Source of the DNA: Onthophagus taurus
Taxonomy: Eukaryota; Arthropoda; Insecta; Coleoptera; Scarabaeidae
Direction of reading: 5' to 3'
Assembly (NCBI RefSeq): GCF_036711975.1
Contig: NC_091975.1
Span: 6,326,501 to 6,390,500 of the forward strand
DNA length: 64,000 nucleotides
Shown: positions 38,311 to 50,892 of the stretch, piece by piece
Numbering within the stretch: position 1 is the first letter of the stretch
How the letters are laid out: each line of letters begins with the position of its first letter
Notes under the pieces: model-generated
Database searches by the model: none
Seen by the model: the letters and a program-made list of their open reading frames with translations, nothing else
What the model was told of the DNA's origin: nothing
Position numbers and translations under genes: made by a program

Positions 38311-38960
38311 TAGTTTAGTACTATCACTAGAACTAACACAAGACCTAGAACTAGAATCATTCGGGTTTAGCCGTCTTGAGAGACGTGCGGCTAAACCCGA
38401 ATGTTTCTAGTTCTAGGTTTTGTGTTAGTTCTAGTTTAGTACTATCATTAGAACTAACACAAGACCTAGAACTAGAATCATTCGGGTTTAGCCGTCTTGA
38501 GACGTGGGGCTAAATCCAAATGTTTCTAGTTCTAGGTCTTGTGTTAGTACTAGTGATAGTGCTAGTATAAAACTAAAACTAGTACTATTAGTACTATCGC
38601 TAGAACTAACACAAGACCTAGAACTAGAATCATTCGGGTTTAGCCGTCTTGAGAGACGTGCGGCTAAACCCGAATGATTCTAGTTCTCGGTCTAGTGTTA
38701 GTTCTAGTTTAGTACTATCACTAGAACTAACACAAGACCTAGAACTAGAATCATTCGGGTTTAGCCGCCTTGAGAGACGTGCGGCTAAATCCGAATGTTT
38801 CTAGTTCTAGGTCTTGTGTTAGTACTAGTGATAGCGCTAGTGTAAAACTAGTAAGTAAAACTAACTAACTAACTGTTAGTTCTAGTTTTACACTAGCGCT
38901 ATCACTAGTACTAACACAAGACCTAGAACTACAATCATACTTTCTAGTTCTAGGGGTAGT
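38311..38960. repeat. Array of four long hairpins
   Basis: CATTCGGGTTTAGCCG and its complement CGGCTAAACCCGAATG (with variants) flank a short loop (TCTTGAGAGACGTG) at about 38,358, 38,479, 38,631 and 38,752. Each stem extends outward through CTAGAACTAACACAAGACC and its complement, for about 45 bp of near-perfect pairing. Spacings are 121, 152 and 121 bp. The array abuts the truncated 5' end of the retrotransposon. A single degraded copy lies at the centre of the 2-8 kb palindrome. Confidence 0.88.
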
Positions 38961-39451
38961 TTTAGTTCTAGTTTTAGTTCAATATAAATATGCAACATAG
39001 TGATATTTTATGTGGAACAAAGTAAGTAGGTACACTCTGGTTTTTATAAAAATATATCTTTGTATATTGCATCTTAAGTGAAATTCACTGTATAATTTAA
39101 TTAAAATGTTGTTATCTACGTAATCTTCCCTTAAAGCTATTTGATCTTTTCTTTCTTTAAAAAATCCTAAATCAAAATTTTTCATTCCCTAATTTTCTTC
39201 GATTCCAATAATATTTTATTCTTATCAGCTAAAATCTTTAGTTGTTTTGTTAACACTTGAGGAGTTTGATTTATAACAAATATATTTAACATTGTGACCT
39301 TTTATTAACTTGGCATTAACATGGATTAAGAAGAAACCAACGTTATCAGTGTTGTAAATTGCGTAGATTTCAACGGATTAAAAGAATTTGGGTTTATCAG
39401 TAACCTAAAACAAAATATTTGCTTAAAAATTATTTTTGATCATACCCCAAG
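38961..39451. other. Upstream region of b561-type gene 1
   Basis: A+T-rich, with no second gene. No canonical TATA box was identified close to the ATG at 39,452. Confidence 0.4.
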
Positions 39452-40230
39452 ATGCCTTCGTTCGGTTTATCGTTTGGCGAAAGTCCTGAAGAACAAAAAG
39501 AGGATAAACCTAAAGAAACATTTTTAGAAATTATCCACGATATTTCTACGCATTTAACAACTCTTCAACATGTTTTAGCTATAGGTGTATCTGCTTACGT
39601 TATTTATTTATGTTTTCCCGGTCCATTAAGTTTAATTGCATGGCACGTTTTCTTATATACAATTGGGGTAAGTTAATTATGAATTAATTATTTATTATTT
39701 TAAAATGAGTCTTTTTTTAGTGGATTTTTTTAGTAACCGAAGGAATTTTATTTTCAAGGAGCGAAAACATATTCTCTAGCAGACTGACTCAAAAATGGCG
39801 CAATATAGTCCATTGGGCTATAATGGTAATTGCGACAGCTTTTATAATAGCCGGATTTGTGGTTATTTATGAACATACAAAAGCCGAGGGAAAAAATCAT
39901 TTCGATACGGAACACGCTCTACCAGGAGCTGTTGCCACTTTTTCGGCTTACATTGTTTTCGTTTTGGGAGTCCCGTCATTTTTTTGCAATAAAGAGGGAG
40001 CTTTGAATCCGATCATAAAAATTTGCCATGTAGTTCTGGGTTTAGTAGCCGTTTTAAGTGGATTAGTTGCGGCCGCCACAGGTTTTCATACAGCTTGGTT
40101 TAGAGAAAGATCAAATGCAAACATGATGAAAATTTGTACCGTTACTGTGTCTGGGGTTTGCTTAACTGTTATTAAAAAACCGATTTTAAATACTGTTATT
40201 AAAATTGTCAAATTGGTTAGATCAAATTAA
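39452..40230 (+). CDS. Cytochrome b561-domain transmembrane reductase (CYB561D-like) 1
   Basis: Two exons (39452-39667, 39721-40230) give 241 residues with six predicted membrane helices. His65 (AWHVFLY), His103 (NIVHWAI), His137 (DTEHALPG) and His175 (KICHVVLG) occupy the four conserved heme-ligand positions on TM2-TM5. The family moves electrons across membranes from ascorbate to ferric or monodehydroascorbate acceptors; the location here is unknown. The intron is phase 0 between Gly72 and Trp73, exactly as in the paralog at 43,802. A related satellite array starts about 210 bp after the stop. Confidence 0.87.
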
Positions 40231-40439
40231 GATTTGTATTTATAACAAAAAATATTAAAATAATTTATGTGCTTTATTTAATGTCTATCCTAAAATTATA
40301 TATATTTTGAAAACATCCTAATAACTTTTCAAAAACTCTTTGTGATCCAAAAGTTCAAAGCACGTACGAGTTCTTAACGTGATTTCAAAAATAAATTATA
40401 TTGTTTAAAATAAAATATTATTCCAACAACTAATATTGT

Positions 40440-43390
40440 AATGATAAAGAATTAAATCAAAAATAAGGAATTTAAAAAAATCATATCTCATGAACGAATT
40501 GAGATATAATGATGAAATAAGGATCATTTTATAGCAAATTTAATAAAGATTTGATGTGCCATAAATAATTATTAATTTCCCACAACTTTAGTTGTTATGA
40601 TTTTTTAAACACAATTATGCATTTTTGGTAGTTTTAGATTTTAAGAAATTTAAAATAACGTATCTCAAAAACGAATTGAGATATAACGATGAAATAAGGA
40701 TCATTTTAAAGCAAATTTAATAAAGATTTAATGTGCATTAAATAATTATTAATGTTCCATAAATCACGTTGTTATATTTTTTTAAACTCAACCCTGCATT
40801 TATGTTTGTGGAAATTTAAAAACATCGTATCTCAAGAACAAATCGAGATATAACGATGAAATAAGGATAATTTTAAAGCAAATTTAATAAAGATTTGATG
40901 TGCCATAAATAATTATTAATTTCCCACAACTTTAGTTGTTATGATTTTTTAAACTCAACTATGCATTTTTGGTAGTTTTAGATTTTAAGAAATTTAAAAT
41001 AACTTATCTCAAAAACGAATTGAGATATAACGATGAAATAAGGATCATTTTAAAGCAAATTTAATAAAGATTTAATGTGCATTAAATAATTATTAATGTT
41101 CCATAAATCACGTTGTTATATTTTTTTAAACTCAACTCTGCATTTATGGTTGTGGAAATTTAAAAACATCGTATCTCAAGAACGAATTGAGATATAACGA
41201 TGAAATAAGGATCATTTTAAAGCAAATTTAATAAAGATTTGATGTGCCATAAATAATTATTAATTTCCCACAACTTTAGTTGTTATGATTTTTTAAACTC
41301 AACTATGCATTTTTGGTAGTTTTAGATTTTAAGAAATTTAAAATAACGTATCTCAAAAACGAATTGAGATACAACGATGAAATAAGGATCATTTTAAAGC
41401 AAATTTAATAAAGATTTAATGTGCAATAAATAATTATTAATGTTCCATAAATCACGTTGTTATATTTTTTTAAACTCAACTCTGCATTTATGGTTGTGGA
41501 AATTTAAAAACATCGTATCTCAAGAACGAATTGAGATATAACGATGAAATAAGCATCATTTTAAAGTAAATTTAATAAAGATTTGATGTGCCATAAATAA
41601 TTATTAATTTCCCACAACTTTAGTTGTTATGATTTTTTAAACTCAACGCTGCTTTTTTGGTTGCCTCAAATTTTAAGACATTTAAAAAAATCGTATCTCG
41701 AGAACGAATTGAGATATAGCGATGAAACCAAGATCATTTTAAAGCAAATTTAGTACAGATTTAATGTGCAATCAATAATTATTAATGTTCCATATACCGC
41801 GTTATTATAATTTTTTAAACTCAACTCTGCATTTTTGGTTGCCTTAAATTTTAAGAAATTTAAAAAAATCGTATCTCAAGAACGAATTGAGATATAGCGA
41901 TGAAACTAAGATCATTTTAAAGCAAATTTAATAAAGATTTGATGTGCCATAAATAATTATTAATTTCCCACAACTTTAGTTGTTATGATTTTTTAAACAC
42001 AACTATGCATTTTTGGTGGTTTTAGATTTTAAGAAATTTAAAATAACGTATCTCAAAAACGAATTGAGATATAACGATGAAATAAGGATCATTTTAAAGC
42101 AAATTTAATAAAGATTTAATGTGCAATAAATAATTATTAATGTTCCATAAATCACGTTGTTATATTTTTTTAAACTCAACTCTGCATTTATGTTTGTGGA
42201 AATTTAAAAACATCGTATCTCAAGAACAAATCGAGATATAACGATGAAATAAGGATAATTTTAAAGCAAATTTAATAAAGATTTGATGTGCCATAAATAA
42301 TTATTAATTTACCACAACTTTAGTTGTTATAATTTTTTAAACTCAACTATGCATTTTTGGTAGTTTTAGATTTTAAGAAATTTAAAATAACGTATCTCAA
42401 AAACGAATTGAGATATAACGATGAAATAAGGATCATTTTAAAGCAAATTTAATAAAGATTTAATGTGCAATAAATAATTATTAATGTTCCATAAATCACG
42501 TTGTTATATTTTTTCAAACTCAACTCTGCATTTATGGTTGTGGAAATTTAAAAACATCGTATCTCAAGAACGAATTGAGATATAACGATGAAATAAGCAT
42601 CATTTTAAAGTAAATTTAATAAAGATTTGATGTGCCATAAATAATTATTAATTTCCCACAACTTTAGTTGTTATGATTTTTTAAACTCAACTATGCATTT
42701 TTGGTAGTTTTAGATTTTAAGAAATTTAAAATAACGTATCTCAAAAACGAATTGAGATATAACGATGAAATAAGGATCATTTTAAAGCAAATTTAATAAA
42801 GATTTAATGTGCAATAAATAATTATTAATGTTCCATAAATCACGTTGTTATATTTTTTCAAACTCAACTCTGCATTTATGGTTGTGGAAATTTAAAAACA
42901 TCGTATCTCAAGAACGAATTGAGATATAACGATGAAATAAGCATCATTTTAAAGTAAATTTAATAAAGATTTGATGTGCCATAAATAATTATTAATTTCC
43001 CACAACTTTAGTTGTTATGATTTTTTAAACTCAACGCTGCTTTTTTGGTTGCCTCAAATTTTAAGACATTTAAAAAAATCGTATCTCGAGAACGAATTGA
43101 GATATAGCGATGAAACCAAGATCATTTTAAAGCAAATTTAGTACAGATTTAATGTGCAATCAATAATTATTAATGTTCCATATACCGCGTTATTATAATT
43201 TTTTAAACTCAACTCTGCATTTTTGGTTGCCTTAAATTTTAAGAAATTTAAAAAAATCGTATCTCAAGAACGAATTGAGATATAGCGATGAAACTAAGAT
43301 CATTTTAAAGCAAATTTAGTACAGATTTAATGTGCCATAAATAATTATTATTGTTCAATAAACCAAATTGTTATAATTTTTTAAATTCAA
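40440..43390. repeat. Satellite array of 172-bp monomers in 345-bp dimers, part 1
   Basis: Type A monomers (GATTTGATGTGCCATAAAT, CCCACAACTTTAGTTGTT) alternate with type B (GATTTAATGTGCAATAAAT, GTTCCATAAATCACGTTG). The dimer spacing is about 345 bp (e.g. 40,548; 40,892; 41,237). A variant pair (CGCTGCTTTTTTGGTTGCC) recurs at 41,646 and 43,034, 1,388 bp apart, showing a four-dimer segment duplication. Monomers carry the dyad TATCTCAA-GAACGAA-TTGAGATA. Confidence 0.93.
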
Positions 43391-43801
43391 CTATGTTTTA
43401 GTCATCAAAATAAATTGTTTTATTTAAGAAAAATTATTATTCCATCAAAAAATCTTGTAATGATAAAGAATTAAATTAAAAATATAAATACACTTGATTC
43501 GAATTATCTCCTGCACGTATTAGACAACAATCAAGATAATACTATTAATAATGACGATTTAAAAACGGAATTGGTAAACATAATCAAGACCAATGTTTAC
43601 ATTAACCTATCGTTATGTTCTAAGATTATCTAGTATACGTGAATAAATGTAAGTAATAAAAGTAAAAAATCGTTAAACGAAACATTGATTGATGATTGGT
43701 TAGCAAGATTTTTATCGATACTTTGATACGTTTCTTTATAAATAAATTCACACCACCATGAATTTCAGATTTTCAAAAACTCCTCAAATATTAGTCTAAA
43801 A
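43391..43801. other. Upstream region of b561-type gene 2
   Basis: Unique A+T-rich sequence between the satellite and the ATG at 43,802. It must hold the promoter; no canonical TATA is evident. No other gene. Confidence 0.4.
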
Positions 43802-44551
43802 ATGAATTCTAAAGTTCAAAATATTAAGAAAGGTGATAGTTTCTTCGTGGATTTATTAGAACACATAACAACAGTTTCTCATGTACTTTTATTATCTGTT
43901 ACAATTTTTGTGATTTACCTTTGTGCTCAACAAGAATCATTTAATTTAACAACATGGCACGTTTTTCTTTATATTCTCGGGGTGAGTAAAAGTTATTAAT
44001 ATATTAACCATAATTATATTAATATACCTTTGTAGTGGGCATTTATAAGTACGGAAGGAATGATGATTATAGCTAAAGAAAATATTTTCGGAAAACATTT
44101 AGTGGCAAAGTGGAGACAACATGTTCATTGGTTAATATTTATTGTAGCCTGTGGGTTAACAATCGGAGGATTTGCAACGATAGTGTACAGTAAGCAGGGA
44201 AGAAAACATTTTACAAGCGAGCATGGTAAAACAGGATTTGCTTCATTGATTTTAACGGGGATCGCTTGTATCAATGGAATGCCTACATTGTTTACAACGC
44301 AATTGCGGCGTTTCGTATCCCCTAATATTCTGAAAGTGTTTCATGCTTTGGTAGGATTGGGAGCCGTTGCTGTTGGTTTAGGGGCAACTATAACTGGCTA
44401 TAAAATTGGTTGGTTTACCAGAAAAGTTTCTAGTATGCAAGCCGATTTATGTATATGGATTACAATCGTTTGTACTATTTGGGGATGTCTTAAACCATTG
44501 CTAAATATATTCGTTCGAAGTAAAAATATTGTTAAATCTTGTACTAGTTAA
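43802..44551 (+). CDS. Cytochrome b561-domain transmembrane reductase (CYB561D-like) 2, paralog
   Basis: Exons 43802-43981 and 44036-44551 give 231 residues with six membrane helices. The four heme histidines are His53 (TWHVFLY), His91 (HVHWLIF), His123 (TSEHGKTG) and His163 (KVFHALVG). The intron is phase 0 at Gly60/Trp61, the same position as in gene 1, so the two are tandem duplicates that have diverged strongly in sequence. The satellite resumes about 40-60 bp after the stop, with AATAAA just before it (about 44,557). Confidence 0.87.
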
Positions 44552-44589
44552 GGGAATAATAAAGAAATATCATAATCACCTCTTTTCTT

Positions 44590-47500
44590 TACTTAAGAAA
44601 CTTAAAAACATCGTATTTCAAGAACCAATTGAGATATAACGATGAAATAAAGATCACTTTAAAGCAAATTTAATAAAGATTTGATGTGCCATAAATAATT
44701 ATTAATTTCCCACAACTTTAGTTGTTGTGATTTTTTAAACTCAACTATGCATTTCTGGTAGTTTTAATTTTTAGGAAATTTCAAATATCGTATCTCAAGA
44801 ACGAATTGAAATATAACGATGAAATAAGGATCATTTTAAAGCAAATTTAATAAAGATTTAATGTGCAATAAATAATTATTAATGTTCCATAAATCACGTT
44901 GTTATATTTTTTTAAATTCAACTATGCATTTATGGTTGTAGAAATTTAAAATTATCGTATCTCAAGAACGAATCGAGATATAACGCTGAAATAAGGAGCA
45001 TTTTAAAGCAAATTTAATAAAGATTTGATGTGCCATAAATAATTATTAATTTCCCACAACTTTAGTTGTTGTGATTTTTTAAACTCAACTATGCATTTTT
45101 GGTAGTTTTAATTTTTAGGAAATTTTAAATATCGTATCTCAAGAACGAATTGAGATATAACGATGAAATAAGGATCATTTTAAAGCAAATTTAATAAAGA
45201 TTTAATGTGCAATAAATAATTATTAATGTTCCATAAATCACGTTGTTATGTTTTTTTAAACTCAACTCTGCATTTATGGTTGTGGAAATTTAAAAACATC
45301 GTATCCCAAGAACCAATTGAGATATAACGATGAAATAAGGATCATTTTAAAGTAAATTTAATAAAGATTTGATGTGCCATAAATAATTATTAATTTCCCA
45401 CAACTTTAGTTGTTGTGATTTTTTAAACTCAACTATGCATTTTTGGTAGTTTTAGATTTTAAGAAATTTAAAATATTGTATCTCAAGAACGAATTGAGAT
45501 ATAACGATGAAATATGGATCACTTTAAAGCAAATTTAATAAAGATTTAATGTGCAATAAATAATTATTAATGTCCCATAAATCACGTTATTAAAATTTTT
45601 CAAACTCAACTCTGCATTTATGGTTGTGGAAATTTAAAAACATCGTATCTCAAGAACAAATCGAGATATAACGATGAAATAAGGATCATTTTAAAGCAAA
45701 TTTAATAAAGATTTGATATGCCATAAATAATTATTAATTTCCCACAACTTTAGTTGTTATGATTTTTTAAACTCAACTATGCATTTTTGGTAGTTTTAAT
45801 TTTTAGGAAATTTCAAATATCGTATCTCAAGAACGAATTGAGATATAACGATGAAATATGGACCATTTTAAAGCAAATTTAATGAAGATATAATGTGCAA
45901 TAAATAATTATTAATGTTCCATAAATTACGTTATTAAATTTTTTCAAACTCAACTCTGCATGTATGGTTGTGGAAATTTAAAAACCTCGTATCTCAAGAA
46001 TGAATTGAGATATAACGATGAAATAAGAATCACTTTAAAGCAAATTTAATAAAGATTTGATGTGCCATAAATAATTATTAATTTCCCACAACTTTAGTTG
46101 TTGTGGTTTTTTAAACTCAACTATGCATTTTTAGTAGTTTTAATTTTTAGGAAATTTCAAATATCGTATCTCAAGACGAATTGAGATATAACGATGAAAT
46201 ATGGACCATTTTAAAGCAAATTTAATGAAGGTATAATGTGCAATAAATAATTATTAATGTTCCATAAATTACGTTATTAAATTTTTTCAAACTCAACTCT
46301 GCATGTATGGTTGTGGAAATTTAAAAACCTCGTATCTCAAAAATGAATTGAGATATAACGATGAAATAAGAATCACTTTAAAGCAAATTTAATAAAGATT
46401 TGATGTGCCATAAATAATTATTAATTTCCCACAACTTTAGTTGTTGCGATTTTTTAAACTCAACTATGCATTTTTGGTAGTTTTAATTTTTAGGAAATTT
46501 CAAATATCGTATCTCAAGAAAGAGTTGAGATATAACGATGAAATAAGGATCATTTTAAAGCAAATTTAATAAAGATTTAATGAGCAATAAATAATTATTA
46601 ATGTTCCATAAATCACGTTGTTATATTTTTTTAAACTCAATTCTGCATGTATGGTTATGAAAATTTAAAAACATCGTATCTCAAGAACGAATTGAGATAT
46701 AACGCTGAAATAAGGATCATTTTAAAGTAAATTTAATAAAGATTTGATGTGCCATAAATAATTATTAATTTCCCACAACTTTAGTTGTTATGATTTTTTA
46801 AACTTAACTCTGCATTTTTGGTAGTTTTAATTTTAGGAAATTTAAAATATCGTATCTCAAGAACGAATTGAGATATAACGATGAAATATGGATCATTTTA
46901 AAGCAAATTTAATGAAGATTTAATGTGCATTAAATAATTATTAATGTTCCATAAATCACGTTGTTATATTTTTTTAAACTCAACCCTGCATTTATGGTTG
47001 TGGAAATTTAAAAACATCGTATCTCAAGAACCAATTGAGATATAACGATGAAATAAGAATCACTTTAAAGCAAATTTAATAAAGATTTGATGTGCCATAA
47101 ATAATTATTAATTTCCCACAACTTTAATTGTTATAATTTTTTAAAGTCAACTCTACATTTATGGTTGTGGAAATTTAAAAACATCGTATTTCAAGAACCA
47201 ATTGAGATATAACGATGAAATAAGGATCATTTTAAAGTAAATTTAATAAAGATTTGATGCGCCATAAATAATTATTAATTTCCCACAACTTTAGTTGTTA
47301 TGATTTTTTAAACTCAACTATGCATTTTTGGTAGTTTTAGATTTTAAGAAATTTAAAATATCGTATCTCAAGAACGAATTGAGATAGAACGATGAAATAC
47401 GGATCATTTTAAAGCAAATTTAATAAAGATTTAATGCGCAATAAATAATTATTAATGTTCCATAAATCACGTTGTTATATTTTTTTAAACTCAACTCTGC

Positions 47501-48715
47501 ATTTATGGTTGTGGAAATTTAAAAACATCGTATCTCAAGAACGAATTGAGATATAACGATGAAATAAGAATCACTTTAAAGCAAATTTAATAAAGATTTG
47601 ATGTGCCATAAATAATTATTAATTTCCCACAACTTTAGTTGTTATAATTTTTTAAAGTCAACTCTACATTTATGGTTGTGGAAATTTAAAAACATCGTAT
47701 CTCAAGAACCAATTGAGATATAACGATGAAATAAGGATCATTTTAAAGTAAATTTAATAAAGATTTGATGGGCCATAAATAATTATTAATTTCCCACAAC
47801 TTTAGTTGTTATGATTTTTTAAACTCAACTATGCATTTTTGGTAGTTTTAGATTTTAAGAAATTTAAAATATCGTATCTCAAGAACGAATTGAGATAGAA
47901 CGATGAAATATGGATCATTTTAAAGCAAATTTAATAAAGATTTAATGCGCAATAAATAATTATTAATGTTCCATAAATCACGTTGTTATATTTTTTTAAA
48001 CTCAACTCTGCATTTATGGTTGTGGAAATTTAAAAACATCGTATCTCAAGAACGAATTGAGATATAACGATGAAATAAGAATCACTTTAAAGCAAATTTA
48101 ATAAAGATTTGATGTGCCATAAATAATTATTAATTTCCCACAACTTTAGTTGTTATAATTTTTTAAAGTCAACTCTACATTTATGGTTGTGGAAATTTAA
48201 AAACATCGTATCTCAAGAACCAATTGAGATATAACGATGAAATAAGGATCATTTTAAAGTAAATTTAATAAAGATTTGATGGGCCATAAATAATTATTAA
48301 TTTCCCACAACTTTAGTTGTTGTGATTTTTTAAACTCAACTATGCATTTTTGGTAGTTTTAATTTTTAGGAAATTTCAAATATCGTATCTCAAGAACGAA
48401 TTGAGATATAACGATGAAATAAGGATCATTTTAAAGCAAATTTAATAAAGATTTAATGTGCAATAAATAATTATTAATGTTCCATAAATCACGTTGTTAT
48501 AATTTTTTAAAGTCAACTCTGCATTTATGGTTGTGGAAATTTAAAAACATCGTATCTCAAGAACGAATCGAGATATAACGATGAAATAAGGATCACTTTA
48601 AAGCAAATTTAATAAAGATTTGATGGGTTATTACAATATTACAACTTTAGTTGCTATGATTTTTAAGAAACTTACAAAAATCATATCTCAGGAACGAATT
48701 AAGATATGTTGGCAT
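44590..48715. repeat. Satellite array of 172-bp monomers in 345-bp dimers, part 2
   Basis: Same A/B monomers as 40.4-43.4 kb, about 24 monomers, mostly alternating. The segment around 47,100-48,300 shows repeated blocks (AATTTTTTAAAGTCAACTCTAC at intervals of about 510 bp), indicating recent local amplification of a three-monomer unit. The last, diverged unit ends about 55 bp before the stop codon of the first Spaetzle-like gene. Confidence 0.92.
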
Positions 48716-48769
48716 ATATACATTAATAAATAATTATTAAATCATTAACAAGTATCATATACATCATTT

Positions 48770-49348
48770 TTATAATTTATACATACAGGAACAACCGGAA
48801 GGAACAGAAAATTGTTCTAAATCTAAATGCTCTCCTTCGTTTAGAACAACTAAACGAATCAAGATATATTGCGTTTCACAGATACTACTCATTCCAATTG
48901 GGTAATATTCATTACCATAACATTCTTTACCATGTTCTCTAAAAAAATTTAAAAACAACAATTAAATATAAATAGATATATAAAAGATATATATACCGAC
49001 AAGCTTCATATGTAACCATTTGACGATAACCAGGAATATTCACAATTAACTTTTCCTTAAAATCAACGGTAAATCCTCTTCGTGGAAATATGGTAATAGT
49101 TTCAGTTGAACACATGTTGTATTTTTGGTCGTTAATGTTGTTCAAACTCCTAGATGATCGCTTTATCCGTGGTTGAATTTTCACATAAATTATTAATACA
49201 TACGTCGTTTAGAGAGGTGTGTGGAATTATAGCCGAGTTAACATTCTAAAATAAATTCGAAATTAAATATAATTTAAAATTTGACTGAAAAAAATATATT
49301 TACCGTTGATAATTGGATGGCATAATAAATCATTGTAAACTTATTCAT
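48770..49348 (-). CDS. Spaetzle-like cystine-knot protein, copy a (possibly broken)
   Basis: Exon 1 49348..49304 encodes a signal-type start (MNKFTMIYYAIQLST). Exon 2 begins at 49248 and ends at 48997. Exon 3 is 48938..48770. The knot region is clear: six cysteines in MC...EAC...EC...IC...GCSC, with FPRRGFTVDFKEKL and IPSGC-type ends. In exon 2 the N-terminal frame (NDVCINNLCENS) stops at TAG, while the knot lies in the next frame, preceded by PRIKRSSRS, a furin-like site. So there is a frameshift, or a 43-bp intron (GTATGT...AAAG) that would restore phase. Compared with copy b about 25-30 residues of prodomain are missing. Spaetzle-type ligands activate Toll receptors after cleavage. Confidence 0.6.
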
Positions 49349-49679
49349 AATGTTTAAATCTAAAGTTCAATACAAGGACAAGTTAAAACTGGTCAGAGGA
49401 AGGTTGGGGTTTATATATATATATATAGTCAAATCACTTAGCTCTTAGAATTTATCTTTAAAATAAAGAATTTCTTCTTGGTTGAAAAATGCAACGAATG
49501 CGTCACTGGTTAAACTCTCTACGTCATTCAGGTAACACCTTAATGTTTTATTTTCCAGGTCAATTAAACGTATTAAGCTTTCTATAAAGCTTAGTGTAAA
49601 AAGATTTGAGTCATACTTTGTATAAAGTTCTAAATTTTATTTCATTAATTTTACAAAAATTTTAAAACAATTTTTTAAA
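49349..49679. promoter_or_regulatory. Promoter region of Spaetzle-like copy a
   Basis: A (TA)n run at about 49,412-49,427 lies 65-80 bp upstream of the minus-strand ATG and could serve as its TATA element. The rest is A+T-rich spacer up to the end of copy b. Confidence 0.4.
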
Positions 49680-50336
49680 TTATGAATTAACCAAGTACAT
49701 ACAAGAACAACCAGAGGGTATCGAAAACTGTTCCAATCCCAAAGTATTATCGTCATTAACCACAACTAATCTCACTATAATAAATTGAGTTTCGCAAAAA
49801 CTTGAAACTCCGAGAGGTACATAATCTTTTCCTACATAACATTCGGCACCATCACTACAAATTAATAATATTTATGTTTTTAAGTTTAAATAAAAAAGAT
49901 ATAACTTACTGGCATGCTTCAAAAGTTACCATTTGGTGATAACCTGGAACGTTGACGATCTTTTTCTCTTGAGAATTAAGAGTTAATCCTTTCTTAGGAA
50001 ACATTGTAATTCGTTTGGTTGCGCACATATTCCCCTTGGATTTGTCACCGAATCGACTTTCAATGGTGATGGTAACGTTTGGTTTATCAACAACATTCCC
50101 AAAAAGTGGCAGAAATTTTTGATATTTCTCGTTCGAAACGATTTCTTTTAGTTGTTGTTCGTTGTAACCCTCGGAAGTTTCACAAAGATGATAAGTTTTG
50201 CAGTCACTCTTTTCTTGACCATTAACAATCTATTTTTAATTTCATTTATTATTCATAAAAATATTTATTAAAAAATACTTACACTTAGTAAATGAATTAA
50301 GTTGATAATAAACATAAAAATAACCGATTTAAACAT
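49680..50336 (-). CDS. Spaetzle-like secreted cystine-knot protein, copy b
   Basis: Exons 50336..50283, 50229..49910 and 49854..49680 join to 182 residues. A signal peptide (MFKSVIFMFIINLIHLLS) occupies exon 1. The prodomain has two cysteines (SDCKTYHLCE). The knot has six cysteines: NMC, EAC, AEC, SFC and SGCSC, with the Spaetzle-type VNVPGYHQMVTFEAC motif. Intron phases are 0 and 2, the same in all four cluster members. By family this would be a secreted dimeric ligand of Toll-type receptors, cleaved by a serine protease; no clear RxxR cleavage site precedes the knot here. TATAAATA at 50,442-50,449 lies about 106 bp upstream. Confidence 0.8.
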
Positions 50337-50441
50337 GTTTAAAAGATAATTATTTTTTGTTTTCAACAAGAAAAGAAAGATAACGTAATGCGCAAGATGA
50401 ACGTTAACAACTAAGTGATTAAATGGTTTTGTCTGCGTTTA

Positions 50442-50449
50442 TATTTATA
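50442..50449 (-). promoter_or_regulatory. TATA box of Spaetzle-like copy b
   Basis: On the minus strand the sequence reads GTATAAATATAAACG, 106 bp before the ATG. Position and context fit a core promoter. Confidence 0.6.
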
Positions 50450-50892
50450 CTGAGTCGATTACGATGTTATTTAATCAAGGGATTTGTCCTAACCGCGTCA
50501 ACTTCCTATGAAATGACCCAGTCTTTTTTATGTTTACAGAAATTTTCCCGACATAGCATCAGAAAATAAACCAAATAATGTGTGCGTAGATGTAAGTACT
50601 TACGCGTACGACTTAAATGACAGGAAGAATTCGTGACTAACGTAACTTTACGAACGTTTCTTTTGAAACTTCTCAACGTCATCCTCAACAAACACTATTT
50701 ATAAATGAATTTTTTAAATTTTGTTGTAAGAAAGAATAAAATTAAATTTATTAAATTATTTATTCAAACTCAACGAAATAGTGATGACTCAATAATTTTT
50801 TTTTGTAATTCTAGGAATTTCTTTGCATCAACACACTTAATATTCAAACATGTTACAACCCGTTTTTAATTTACCACAACAAAATAAATAAG

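Noticed and set aside
40440-48715. Regular direct repeats that could be mistaken for a CRISPR-like array
   Set aside because: Repeats are contiguous 172-bp monomers with no unique spacers, in a eukaryotic context with introns.
49140-49185. Independent short gene starting within exon 2 of Spaetzle-like copy a
   Set aside because: The frame opens at GTG and only covers the knot part; alignment with copies b and d shows it is the middle of exon 2.
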